NCBI GenBank assembly: GCA_006384855.1
Contig: VCJN01003206.1
Location: 1-64,000 of the forward strand
DNA from: Tetraselmis striata
Lineage: Eukaryota > Chlorophyta > Chlorodendrophyceae > Chlorodendrales > Chlorodendraceae
Reading direction: 5' to 3'
DNA: 64,000 nucleotides
A program made the translations under genes and the position numbers. Under the pieces are notes generated by a model. That model saw only the letters and a list, made by a program, of their open reading frames with translations. It did not search any database and was not told the DNA's origin. Shown here in pieces: positions 32,324 through 43,486 of the stretch (position 1 is the first letter of the stretch; the number at the start of each line of letters is the position of its first letter).

Positions 32324-33644
32324 TGCTTGTAAGTAATGCTCAGCAAAATTGATTCAGAAAATGACGTACACGGATGGTTTTGGACTGAGATTAACGGTTA
32401 ACGCTTTGACGAGCGGAGGATCGCGCGAAATGGGTGTCACATGGCTCTCATAGGTAATGGATGCGAAGCCCTATTATATGATATATATGTCATTACTGCA
32501 GCAGGGATACAGTTCGTGCTGCGGAAGGGTATAAGGCTATACCCCCCCCCCCTCCACCACACACACACATACAAACACACACAGACATGCAGTGAGGTCG
32601 TCTGCTGCTGCGTGAGATAGCGCGCTAGGGTTCTCAGGTGTTCGGCCGGCGCCGGCGGCTACTAATCGGACGAGGGCGAAGCGACATTCTCTGCAGCGCT
32701 TAATTCCGTCAGCCACTGGTGTTGCCATTAGTGTTACCAAGCTGCGTTAGCAAGTTGCAATACTTGCTGCCCAGCGGAAGCAATGGTACGACCGGGTACG
32801 GTGAGAGTCTAGGTCCGTGCAAAGCGGATTATGTTTAACCTCGCGTCGGTCCAGCAAGTCAAATAAGGGCTCTCTGTGTTCAGCCGCCCGGGACGGTGGC
32901 AGCTGCTGGCCAAGTGAAAATTAAGCGACGACTGAAGCGTGGCGACATGGATTAAGCTCGCGCAGCCGATTGGCGTGACGTTGCGGCAGCGATAGCAAAA
33001 GTATATCTACGACCGAAACCAGCTGCGGGCCAAGGATTGCGGGCAGGCAGTGTCAGCGACGAGTTGGTTTGAAGAAGAGTGGGTGGGGCGACGGGCCGAT
33101 GCGCGGCCTCGCGAGTAGGGAAATGCAACACATAGCGAACAAGAGCTGTCAATCACGAGCTGAGCCGATGAGACGGCTTGTGATCGCTTACGACTGTCTG
33201 TGTGTGGATGTTGCTACAGATGATAGGTGGCCGGCGAAGGGGGGGGGGGGTGTGCAAGTAATAAAGAATGCCGGAACTATGCGGTCAGAGTGTCACAGCA
33301 GCAGTACCCGGGAGACCGTGCGGCGGTACTGCAGTCCGTAATCGATCGGCAACACACCTTCGTATTTGCAGAGCTTCGTTAGCATCAACGCTTGCGGTTA
33401 CCTCTTGCTTGCGATGGGGGTGGTTGTCTGCGCTGTCGGTGCGCGAGGGGTGGTTTGATGTGGTGTTGTTACGGCGACATCGGTTGCACGCTTCACGACC
33501 TTTGAGTACAAGTACGGTACGGTACCGGTACAATGCACTACGGCGGGTGCTGACGCAGACGGCGGGTGCTAGCAGCGCGTGAATACATCCACACCGGTTC
33601 GCGTAGGTACTTAAAAATTACATGAGCAAGCAGCAGAAGGCGAT
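32324..33644. other. 1.3 kb without a recognisable gene
   Basis: Upstream flank of the minus-strand gene group, so it probably holds its promoter. It carries a poly-C and CA repeat at 32542-32587 and a poly-G run at 33240-33250. No motif can be assigned. Confidence 0.45.
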
Positions 33645-33933
33645 ATGTTTTAAACTTGTTTATGGGGTTTCCTCCCTTGACCTAACCGCTTTTCAGCTAC
33701 AAGTGCTGCTCGGTGGTACGGGAACTAGGCATCTGGTGTTGCGCCCTTTTTGGGTGCAGCACGAGTAGACATAAAAGCAGCTAGAACAGCTGAGCATGCC
33801 ATCTTCCAGTTTTCGCTGCGTTCCACCAGATGTAAAAACCGTCTCGTAACCCGTTGCGAGCAAGGTCACCCCAGATTGTTCAAGACCGCACTCGGCTCGC
33901 CATCCGAGTGTGATATTCTCGTCGTGCGTTACC

Positions 33934-34788
33934 ATGCCAGATGGAGAAGAACCCGTCGCCGAGCCGACGACGGAGTCGCTGCAAGCAGATGTGCGGGCAC
34001 TGGCTACAACTGTAGCTCAATTGACTGCTCGTGAGAGTGCTGTTGGTGAAGAAGGAGCACATGGCTCCGGCTTTGGGCAGCGCATCGCGGGACAGCCGAC
34101 AGGCAGCGAGGGAGCCGCAGAGCGCCCCGACTTGCTAGAGCTAGCCCAGAGCGGCCGTGTCGGAGCAAAATCCGTGAGTGCCGAGGATGACTACCTCGCG
34201 GTGCCAAAACTACTGCAGAGAGCAGGGTCTGGTTACGAGGCCGTTCGACCGGTCAGCCGAGTGCCTGGACTCTTTCCCCTGAGCACCGACCTAACGAACG
34301 AGTACCTCAAGCAGGATGACCGGCGTCTGCCGGCCCAGGAGGAGTATTTGTGGATGTCGTGTTTCGGGGCCCGCATGGCCGCGCTTTTCGTGGCTCTCGA
34401 CGAGCTTCTGCCCTACGTCCCTGTCACCAACCAGGACTTCACCCCCTACCTCGCGAGAGCTCGGAACCACGCCGAGGCCATCGACAAGGCGTTTAGGTTT
34501 CGCTTGGCCTTCTTGCGGAGGCTAAATGAGATCAAGCGTGTGAACGGTGACCAAGGTGTTCTGGACGTGCTGCGAGCCCAACATTTCTAGCCTGCTTCGG
34601 AGCATCTGGGTTCCACGATTTTTGGGGACCTCATGAAGGACTACGAGCGCCGTGTCTTTGAGGCGACCATTGCCAGCAACGCGAAGGCGACCGCTACTGC
34701 TCGAGTGGCGGTTGCAGCTGCAGGTCGCGGGCGTGGGCGAGGACGTGGTGGTGGACGCGGACGTGGCCGCGAGGGTGAGCACGAGTGA
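33934..34788 (+). pseudogene. gag-like ORF of DIRS copy B, one in-frame TAG
   Basis: The ATG at 33934 starts MPDGEEPVAEPTTESLQ. The helical core (LWMSCFGARMAALFVALDEL and FRFRLAFLRRLNEIKR) parallels copy A. TAG at 34588-34590 interrupts the frame, which then continues in phase through LMKDYERRVFEATIASN to a GRGRGRGGGRGRGRE tail, an RGG-type RNA-binding end. It stops at TGA 34786-34788, followed by CGG as in copy A. The TAG is probably a mutation, because the conserved basic tail lies beyond it. Confidence 0.65.
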
Positions 34789-35310
34789 CGGTGTGGGGCG
34801 CCTTTCGTCGGAGCTGCTGGAGCTTTGCGAGGCCACCTTTCGGTGACCGCCGCAAGACGCACCCTTGCAGCTCAACGGCGAGATGAGCGCCTTGTGTCAA
34901 GACCTGACCCCCCCCACCTTACAGAATTTCTTTAGACCTTCCTCGGTGCGGCGCTTCTTACAGCTACAGCCGAGTGCGGCTCAACCATCCGCACACCGGC
35001 ACATGGCGGCTAAACCAACCGCTTTCTTTACCCCATCTCTGCGTCCGTCGGTTGTTACACCACGTGTTACAACTGCTTCGCAACGACCAAGTTTCGCGCA
35101 GGTACGTTACGCGCGTGACAGGCGCTACGAGCGCGAAGGGCGCGCGGGGCGGCCCTCCTACCTGAACCTAGCCCCGCAAACCCGTACCGACGCTACTGCA
35201 AACCCGTCCTGCAGCTACCGGTCAACCGCCGGGAACCTAACTGCTGCTGCCGAGTACTTTGTGAACAGTAGTCGTACCGGTGGAACTCTGTCAGTAAACG
35301 ACGCACTTAC
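34789..35310 (+). other. linker of DIRS copy B where RT should be
   Basis: After the gag stop the same frame is open for about 40 codons (beginning RCG-PF as in copy A), then stops. The remaining 400 bases hold a Pro/Ser/Arg/Thr-rich frame (34865-35314) and no RT motif, so the RT and RNase H regions have been deleted. Confidence 0.5.
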
Positions 35311-36238
35311 GTGATTAGCGCGCCCGAAGCAGTCGCTCCCTGGGCCGCTTCATTGCGATCTCGGCTGCATGACGCGTTCGGCTCAGACGAGCTGGGCCAG
35401 CGGACGCTCGACCTACTCTCCAGCTCCCTCAACGCTCAGACACTCAAGAGCTACGCGGTCGGCTGCCTCAGTTCATGGGCTGACGCTGCGTCAGCGCCGA
35501 TTGGACGATGCCCCTTTGCGTGTCCCTCTGCCTGCGGAGGTAGCTTATCGCTTCGTCACAAAGGCCGAGGTGATTGTGTCTGCTCCCTACCCAGAGTACC
35601 ACCACGACCTCCGAGCCTCCTGGCCTCGGTTGTCAACGTTATGTTCTTTGCCATGGACCTTACTGGCGTGTCCTGTCGAGTGCGGGACGTGCATGTCGAC
35701 GACTACAACATCGCCATGCAGGTGCCGAGAGAGATCGCGCTGGTCGACGGGGACCCTACGACCTACGCGTACTTCTTCTCCCAGTGTCAGAGCACCCCCG
35801 AGTGCCACGTCTCCTGCACAACTTCCTCGACTACGTCCAGTCAGTCCTCCTGGTTATTGTTGGCTTGGCTGTGTCAAACTTCTGGGCTGTCAATTCGGAT
35901 GGGCAGTCAGAAACCTTGGACTGCGACTACACTGTCAGACTGGCTGTTCACAGCCGTCCGTCTAGTCAACGCTGCCCCCCCTTGCTGGCACCTCCTGGAC
36001 CTCGCACAATCTTCGCAAGGGCGCAGCCTCTGCAGCGAACGCCATCGGTGTGCCGTTGTCCCACATTCGCTACCAAGGCAGTTGGGCCACTAACTCTGAC
36101 GTCGTTCTGGACTACATCGACCCCAACGTTCTTCCTTCACCTGGCGCATGGTTCTTCTTTGGACACATCGCCCCCCTACGCCACTTCCAAGTCCAACAGG
36201 ACTCCGCAGCGGTGGCCTTCCCAGTGCCTCCTTCATGA
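35311..36238 (+). pseudogene. tyrosine recombinase of DIRS copy B, several frameshifts
   Basis: Fragments in three frames align with copy A: SSSLNAQTLKSYAVGCL (N-terminal), DDAPLRVPLPAEVAYRF, then SHNLRKGAASAANAIG (the H-x-x-R box, about 36010-36057) and SWATNSDVVLDYID with the nucleophile Tyr, ending at TGA 36236. At least two frame changes and an internal deletion separate them. It cannot give an active enzyme. Confidence 0.7.
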
Positions 36239-36360
36239 CTTGGCGCTACCTCTTTTCCGTCAATCCACCGCTCTCTCCGTTCGCTCAAGACTGGCAAAAC
36301 CAAACTCAACTTTGAAATGTTTTAAACTAGTTTATGGGCACTGTGAGATTCAGATGTGAC

Positions 36361-38100
36361 ATACAGGTGACGAAGCACTACTACTAGCGACTATTATTTA
36401 TCCGTGAAGGCTGCTGCTGGTGGCGGCACGTCCATCCAGTTACGTGCGAGTACATCCGGCGTTATTGCCGGCGGGCGATAAATCCTTTTTGTCATCATTC
36501 TGGTAGCCGTACGAGCCCGGTAAAATGTTACATGGCACTGACGTACAAGGTACAAGGTTGTCCGTGCAGTACCGGGTAGTACGCGATATATTTATTGAGC
36601 CGGTACCGGGTATCATAGTACCCGGTACCCGGTACCCGGGCACGATGGACAGTGGTCCTGTGGATAACTACGACTATTAGTACATGGGAGCGCAAATCTC
36701 AGCCGTACTTTTTGGCCAAAGTGGGGAATTTTGTGTACATTATAGCTAGTACTGCTGAACGGGCCTGCCAGCCGTCCGATCAAAGGTCATCAGATGGGCG
36801 GTTTGGCTGCCATGTTTTGCCAAAGAGTGCTCACGTTACATAAATATTCGCGAGGGGGAGGGCGGGGGCAGGCAGCGGTTTGCCGAAGAATAATTGAATT
36901 ACAATATTCGCGACAGCTGCCATCGGGGAATGTGGCCCGCCGGGGGGGGGGGGGGGGGGGGCGGGGGCGGGGGGACCACGCCCGCCCCGCCCCCCCCCGC
37001 CCCCCCTCGCCGCCAGCCGCTCCCGCCTGGGGGTGGGGGGGGGGGGGGGGGGTAAGGGGGCGGGGGCTACTGCTTGTTCTTGTTCTTGCGTGCCCGGGGG
37101 ACCCTCCGCTTCGACGATCTCGCTGCCTCCGCCTCCGCCTCCGCCTCCGCCTCCGCCTGCGCCTCCGACTCCGCCTCCGACTCCGCGACCGTCAGTTTCT
37201 TACCTCGGCGCTTCTTCACTGGCCTCTTCCGCTTCTTGTCATCCGTCAGTGTCTTCACCACCCCGGGAGGCTGTGCCGTCGACGACGCCGCCATGAGCTT
37301 CCTTACCTTCGCGTCGGGACGCCCCCTGTGCGCAGACACCCACAACAAGCCACAATCGTTTCGCCTTTAAGCGGCTGAGGATGCGGCCTCCTCGGCCACC
37401 ACGAGTTGCGCCGCTGGCACTGTGGAAGCCTTGGCGTTGAGGTGGGCCTTACGGCGCTCCCGGACGAACCTGCGCGCGGCACAAGTTAGCCACGAGTGGG
37501 TGCGTGCTAATGCGGAGGATGGAGTGTTTTGTTGCGCGCCCACCTTGTCACGCGTTTCCTCATGTCTTTCTCGTCCTCCTCGATGCCGGCGGCGCGGACA
37601 CGCGAGACAACAAGGCTCGCCGCCCACTTTTGCCCGGGGGGGCGAGGTCGGCCATGGCGCTGTGAGCGGTGAAGGGGGGGGGGGGGGGGGCGGGGGGGGG
37701 GGGGGGGGCGGCCGAGGTGGAGAAACTAACACCCAGTCGACGACCGCCTTCCGCAGCAGTCAACGACACATCGGAGGCGAGGAGCAACGCGCCACTACTA
37801 TTTATATGCACGTATTGTCAAGAGCTAGTCGGTGCGGCATTGTGTCGGTGTAATTTCGCAATGTTTATTGTTGAAGTAGCACGGCGTAATGGATACGGCG
37901 AGTGAATCCGGGATAATGTGTGCGACGAATGTGCGCGCGCAGCGTTGTGCGGCGGTGTGCGGCGGTGTGCGGCGGTGTGCGGCGGTGTGCACCGATGTTA
38001 ATATAGTGTGAATATTATATCGGCCGTAGACGATCAGGTCTGGCAGCACCGCCCGTGCTTGTAAATAAGCGACAATGGGTCTAGTCTCCCGCTAGTCTGT
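36361..38100. other. poly-G-rich stretch with minor frames
   Basis: It has long G runs (about 36942-36962, 37037-37053, 37674-37709), KpnI-like GGTACC clusters at 36600-36640 and a 10 bp GGCGGTGTGC repeat (4-5 copies) at 37949-37990. One minus-strand frame (37067-37294, ATG at 37294) encodes a Lys/Arg-rich segment, Glu-Ala repeats and a basic end; it could be a transposon or nuclear-protein exon, but support is weak. Confidence 0.35.
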
Positions 38101-39900
38101 GCACCGCAAGTGCACTCCGCAAGCCTCGCCTCCATCCGCGTCGGAACCGGTAGTAAGTGTTGTTGTGTGCGCACATCGTGACAACATTACACGGTGGCAA
38201 TTGCAATTATTAGCGGTGGATAATGTGAAGGCGTTTTCGAAATCGACAGAGAATGAGGCGGTGCTGGCGGAGTGCATTGGCGGTGCATAGAATAGCGTGT
38301 TGCTGGGGTTTTGGCTGCATCGGACGCCGTATTCCCACCCATCCGGCACGGAATGTCCGGTTTTCACACATTTGTGTGTTAATAAAGCAGTGTGAATATT
38401 ACGCGTCTTTTACGCCGGGTGGATGGGCATCCGGCGTCCGATGCACCCCAATTATTTGCAGCACGCTACTCTACGCACCCCCAACGCACTCCGCAAGCCT
38501 CGCCTCCATCCGCGTCGGAACCGGTAGTAAGTGTTGTTGTGTGCGCACATCGTGACAACATTACACGGTGGCAATTGCAATTAGCGGTGGATAATGTGAA
38601 GGCGTTTTCGAAATCGACAGAGAATGTGGCGGTGCTGGCGGAGTGCATTGGCGGTGCACAGAATAGCGTGTTGCTGGGGTTTTGGCTGCATCGGACGCCG
38701 TATTCCCACCCATCCGGCACGGAATGTCCGGTTCTCACACATTTGTGTGTTAATAAAGTGTGAATATTACGCGTCTTTTACGCCGGGTGGGTGGGCATCC
38801 GGCGTCCGATGCACCCCAATTATTTGCAGCACGCTACTCTACGCACCCCCAACGCACTCCGCAAGCCTCGCCTCCATCCGCGTCGGAACCGGTAGTAAGT
38901 GTTGTTGTGTGCGCACAAAGTGACAACATTACACGGTGGCAATTGCAATTAGCGGTGGATAATGTGAAGGCGTTTTCGAAATCGACAGAGAATGTGGCGG
39001 TGCTGGCGAAGTGCATTGGCGGTGCACAGAATAGCGTGTTGCTGGGGTTTTGGCTGCATCGGACGCCGTATTCCCACCCATCCGGCACGGAATGTCCGGT
39101 TTTCACACATTTGTGTGTTAATAAAGTGTGAATATTACGCGTCTTTTACGCCGGGTGGGTGGGCATCCGGCGTCCGATGCACCCCAATTATTTGCAGCAC
39201 GCTACTCTACGCACCCCCAACGCACTCCGCAAGCCTCGCCTCCATCCGCGTCGGAACCGGTAGTAAGTGTTGTTGTGTGCGCACATCGTGACAACATTAC
39301 ACGGTGGCAATTGCAATTAGCGGTGGGTAATGTGAAGGCGTTTTCGAAATCGACAGAGAATGAGGCGGTGCTGGCGGAGTGCATTGGCGGTGCACAGAAT
39401 AGCGTGTTGCTGGGGTTTTGGCTGCATCGGACGCCGTATTCCCACCCATCCGGCACGGAATGTCCGGTTTTCACACATTTGTGTGTTAATAAAGCAGTGT
39501 GAATATTACGCGTCTTTTACGCCGGGTGGGTGGGCATCCGGCGTCCGATGCACCCCAATTATTTGCAGCACGCTACTCTACGCACCCCCAACGCACTCCG
39601 CAAGCCTCGCCTCCATCCGCGTCGGAACCGGTAGTAAGTGTTGTTGTGTGCGCACATCGTGACAACATTACACGGTGGCAATTGCAATTAGCGGTGGGTA
39701 ATGTGAAGGCGTTTTCGAAATCGACAGAGAATGAGGCGGTGCTGGCGGAGTGCATTGGCGGTGCACAGAATAGCGTGTTGCTGGGGTTTTGGCTGCATCG
39801 GACGCCGTATTCCCACCCATCCGGCACGGAATGTCCGGTTTTCACACATTTGCGTGTGAATATATATAGTGTGAATATTACGTAGGCGTCTTTTACGCTG
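38101..39900 (+). repeat. 368-371 bp tandem array, about five copies, each self-complementary
   Basis: TGTGAATATTACGCGTCTTT starts units near 38391, 38759, 39127, 39498 and 39872, with a partial first unit at 38101. Within a unit, about 95 bases (GGCGTCCGATGC ... CGCACTCCGC) reappear as diverged reverse complement (GCGGAGTGCATTGGCGG ... GCATCGGACGCCG), so each unit looks like a small inverted-repeat transposon that became tandem. The last half-unit merges into the edge of the inverted cassette at 39950. Confidence 0.85.
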
Positions 39901-39949
39901 GGTGGATGGGCATCCGGCGTCCGATGCACCCCGAATCTCACCAACACGC

Positions 39950-41970
39950 TACTCTACGCACCCCCAACGCACTCCGCCAGCCCCGCCTCTTTCCGCGCAG
40001 GTCCTACGTTCCATTGTATGTATATACATACGTACATGTACTGCTCCGAAACCAGCCCAAACTTAATGAGTGCACAAGTGTAAATGGGGGGGGGGGGGGG
40101 GGGGGGGTGGGTGGGGGATGTGGCGGCGGGGCATCCACTCACACATACCCCGGCGATGCATGACAAATATTACATGCCGTGGCGGGTCGGCGGGCCGACC
40201 CGGCGGGCCGACCCGGCGGGGGGGGGGGGGGGGGGGGGGGGCGTCTATTCAACTACACGTGCGACAGTGTCGTTTCGTGGAGCAGTATATGTGCCCGGCC
40301 TCATTTATACCGCCCCCTACCTGCGCTGCATGGTCTACCCCTACGAATTACTTAGCACAAACCGCCATTACTTAATAGGAACCTAGCACAGCCAGGCTTA
40401 TATGCCCGCTTTCCCGATCAACTTCTACGCACTTTCCGTCCCTCAACCGCCGGACATGGGGGTTAAGCCGCCAGCCTCGGCAGTTACTTAGCCAGACTTG
40501 GCATCCCGTACCGTGTCCATGGCTTCGCAGCTCTGCCGCTGGCACACGCCGAGTCCGGCGCTTGCTGCCGCGGGGTTGCGCACGCATGCACGCACGGTAA
40601 TACGCCGCCGACGCCGCCACGCTTACTTCCACCACCTTCGCCAGCCGCAGCTTCGCACGCCTTTCCGCCGACATACGAAACGCACGAATCCCCCCCCGTC
40701 CCCGCGTCATGTATATTATATTCGAGGCGACTATGCGGGGCGCAGCACACGCCGCGGCGTGGGTCGGCGGAGCGACAGGCGGCGGAAGCCCTAATGGCCG
40801 GGCAGTATCCACACCCACACAGGCACCGCCGCTCACCTCCGACGCGGATGAACCGCCTCCCAAAGGAAACATGCCGGTTGGTGGTAAGCCCAGCAGGCGT
40901 GCGTGGGGTGCCGGCGCCGGTACTGGTGCGACGGAGCTGTCGCGTCAGGAACCGCACCGCATGTGGAGCAACACATGGCGGTGCCGGCCCCACCTATGTC
41001 TAGGGCCACCTCCTCACAACACCCCGCCACGACGGCGTCGGCCACCGCCGACGGCGCCGTTGCGGGGGGGGACGCCCTGCCAGGCGACGATGATGCGCCT
41101 GGTGCGCCGCGTCAGGAGGCGGAGGAGGCCGTGGTCAAGGCGACTGATCGGGCTGAGGGGGTTGTCGAGGCGAGCGAGGCTGCGCTCGCGCCACCCGCCC
41201 CGCAGCCACCTGCGGGACATGCCGACTTGCTCGTCGCCATGTTGACCGGAGCACTACGAGCAGTGGGGGGAGGCGGCCACATGCACTATCATGTGCGTGT
41301 CCTGGCCGGACGCCCGTCATGCGTGGACTGCGGCCAACGGACGGACTGGGAGTGTTGCTGCGACGGCACCCCGGCTTTGTGCGGCCCCAAGTACCCATGC
41401 ATGGCGACCCATCAGCGGGCAGTCCCCTGCCCGACCACGGCCACGAAGAGGGCGGAGTTCCGCCATGTCAGGGACGCGTTCCACGACGCGACTCGCGCCG
41501 CCGTGTGTGAGGCTTCCGAGAAGGCACGCGCGGCTGGTGGGGTGCGCAGGGTGAGGCGGCGGACGGCCCAGGAGCTGAAGGAGAGCGAGACATGCCGTCA
41601 GTGAGGTCGGGCGCAATGTCATTGGGTGGGGCACACGGGCGTGTAACACTTGCACTTTGCGCGTACTGCTGGGTTACATCCAGGCTGCGTCACACTATGC
41701 AACCGGAAAGGCTGCGTTGCTACTGCAAACGATGCGACGCCTCACTCTGTGGCAACCGCTGCCGCGCCTATCCCACAGCCGCTGCCCCCCCCCCCCCCCC
41801 CCCCCCGCGCGCGGGATCCCCGCCATCAACAGCTTGCACTTGCGCTTTGCGCGTACTGCTAGGTTACATCCAGGCGGCGTCACACCGGAAAGGCTGCGTT
41901 GCTACTGCAAACGATGCTACGCCTCACTCGGTAGCAACCGCTGCCCCGCCCATCCCACTCGGGATGCTGA
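39950..41970 (+). mobile_element. repeat cassette, copy 2 (inverted relative to 15880-18870)
   Basis: Homologous to the reverse complement of 18870-15880, starting with the half-unit of the 368 bp array and ending in about 1.5 minisatellite units. Its Cys-rich frame is intact, unlike copy 1. The poly-G runs at 40087-40107 and 40219-40241 are conserved in position but not in length. Confidence 0.75.
40975..41604 (+). CDS. possible piggyBac-type C-terminal cysteine-rich protein, copy 2
   Basis: The ATG at 40975 (MAVPAPPMSRATSS) opens a 209-residue frame to TGA at 41602. An acidic Ala-rich half (EAEEAVVKATDRAEG) precedes CVDCGQRTDWECCCDG and ALCGPKYPCMATHQ, a pattern close to the Cys-rich zinc-binding tail of piggyBac transposases, then a helical basic end (ARAAGGVRRVRRRTAQEL). 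The DDE catalytic part is absent from the cassette, so this would be a truncated or captured fragment. A different zinc-binding fold is possible. Confidence 0.4.
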   Translation: MAVPAPPMSRATSSQHPATTASATADGAVAGGDALPGDDDAPGAPRQEAEEAVVKATDRAEGVVEASEAALAPPAPQPPAGHADLLVAMLTGALRAVGGGGHMHYHVRVLAGRPSCVDCGQRTDWECCCDGTPALCGPKYPCMATHQRAVPCPTTATKRAEFRHVRDAFHDATRAAVCEASEKARAAGGVRRVRRRTAQELKESETCRQ

Positions 41971-42550
41971 GAGCAGCTAAAGGGCACCGGGGGCGGGGCA
42001 AGAGGGAGCAGGGCCAATGATTGTGGAAGAGCGGGGACCCGCTTGCATGCCATCGTATTATATCTTGCACAATATCTGTTGCTGCACTCATATCTCACAT
42101 CACTAGCTTAGCTATAGTGATTCCCCCCCCCCCCCCCCCCCGCACCGCGTACGCACAAGCCTGGGTATACGCATCAACTGCCCGCCGGGATGAGAAACTG
42201 GTATTGGTAGTGTGTCTGTGGGGTGGAGGGGGGGCAAAAGAGCTGCCAATTGCTGCCAAGCTGGTGCGTTACATTGGGGCAGGCGCTGGGCAGACAATTG
42301 GGGCTCGCTTCAGAGCATTGTCTAGTGCCTATGCGGCTGCGCCGCCTCCGCCGCATGCAGACTCTCCGAGCTCACCAGCACCGCCACCTCAGTCATGCGG
42401 CCCTGCATCCCGCAGCCCGCCGCCGCCAGCCAGATCAGAGGTATCCAGAAGCCAGTGCTGGGGTTGTTGCGGCATGACCGCATAGTTTTCAGCGCCTGCC
42501 GTCCACAGCTTGTAATGCATCCCTTTCCGCCGATTCCGCTGTATGCGCTG

Positions 42551-43465
42551 TCTTGGCGCCGCGCTGCCCCGGCCGCCGCGCCTTGGCGCCGCGCTGCCCC
42601 GGCCGCCGCGCGTTGGCGCCGCGCTGCCCCGGCCGCCGCGCGTTGGCGCCGCGCTGCCCCGGCCGCCGCGCGTTGGCGCCGCGCTGCCCCGGCCGCCGCG
42701 CCTTGGCGCCGCGCTGCCCCGGCCGCCGCGCGTTGGCGCCGCGCTGCCCCGGCCGCCGCGCGTTGGCGCCGCGCTGCCCCGGCCGCCGCGCCTTGGCGCC
42801 GCGCTGCCCCGGCCGCCGCGCCTTGGCGCCGCGCTGCCCCGGCCGCCGCGCCTTGGCGCCGCGCTGCCCCGGCCGCCGCGCCTTGGCGCCGCGCTGCCCC
42901 GGCCGCCGCGCCTTGGCGCCGCGCTGCCCCGGCCGCCGCGCCTTGGCGCCGCGCTGCCCCGGCCGCCGCGCCTTGGCGCCGCGCTGCCCCGGCCGCCGCG
43001 CCTTGGCGCCGCGCTGCCCCGGCCGCCGCGCCTTGGCGCCGCGCTGCCCCGGCCGCCGCGCCTTGGCGCCGCGCTGCCCCGGCCGCCGCGCGTTGGCGCC
43101 GCGCTGCCCCGGCCGCCGCGCCTTGGCGCCGCGCTGCCCCGGCCGCCGCGCCTTGGCGCCGCGCTGCCCCGGCCGCCGCGCCTTGGCGCCGCGCTGCCCC
43201 GGCCGCCGCGCCTTGGCGCCGCGCTGCCCCGGCCGCCGCGCGTTGGCGCCGCGCTGCCCCGGCCGCCGCGCCTTGGCGCCGCGCTGCCCCGGCCGCCGCG
43301 CCTTGGCGCCGCGCTGCCCCGGCCGCCGCGCCTTGGCGCCGCGCTGCCCCGGCCGCCGCGCCTTGGCGCCGCGCTGCCCCGGCCGCCGCGCCTTGGCGCC
43401 GCGCTGCCCCGGCCGCCGCGCCTTGGCGCCGCGCTGCCCCGGCCGCCGCGCCTTGGCGCCGCGCT
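42551..43465 (+). repeat. 30 bp GC-rich minisatellite, about 31 copies
   Basis: Perfectly regular 30-mers with core CTTGGCGCCGCGCTGCCCC. Almost the only variation is one base (CCTTGG or CGTTGG), giving a binary pattern along the array: G-type units cluster at 42601-42780, the rest are mostly C-type. Very low divergence implies recent expansion. Same family as 12074-12262. Confidence 0.9.
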
Positions 43466-43486
43466 AGGTATCGAGTCCTCCCCTCC

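Larger units (their letters stand above)
33645..36360 (+). mobile_element. DIRS-like retrotransposon, copy B (RT deleted)
   Basis: A gag-like ORF is followed, without RT or RNase H, by a broken tyrosine recombinase. The edges are marked by a 22 bp direct repeat (core TGTTTTAAACTNGTTTATGG) at 33645-33666 and 36317-36338. The right copy is followed by CACTGTGAGATTCAGATG (36339 on), whose reverse complement forms the left edge of the DIRS remnant at 45548. This is a deletion derivative. Confidence 0.75.

Noticed and set aside
37949-37990. Telomere-like repeat
   Set aside because: The GGCGGTGTGC unit is not a known telomere repeat and has only a few copies.
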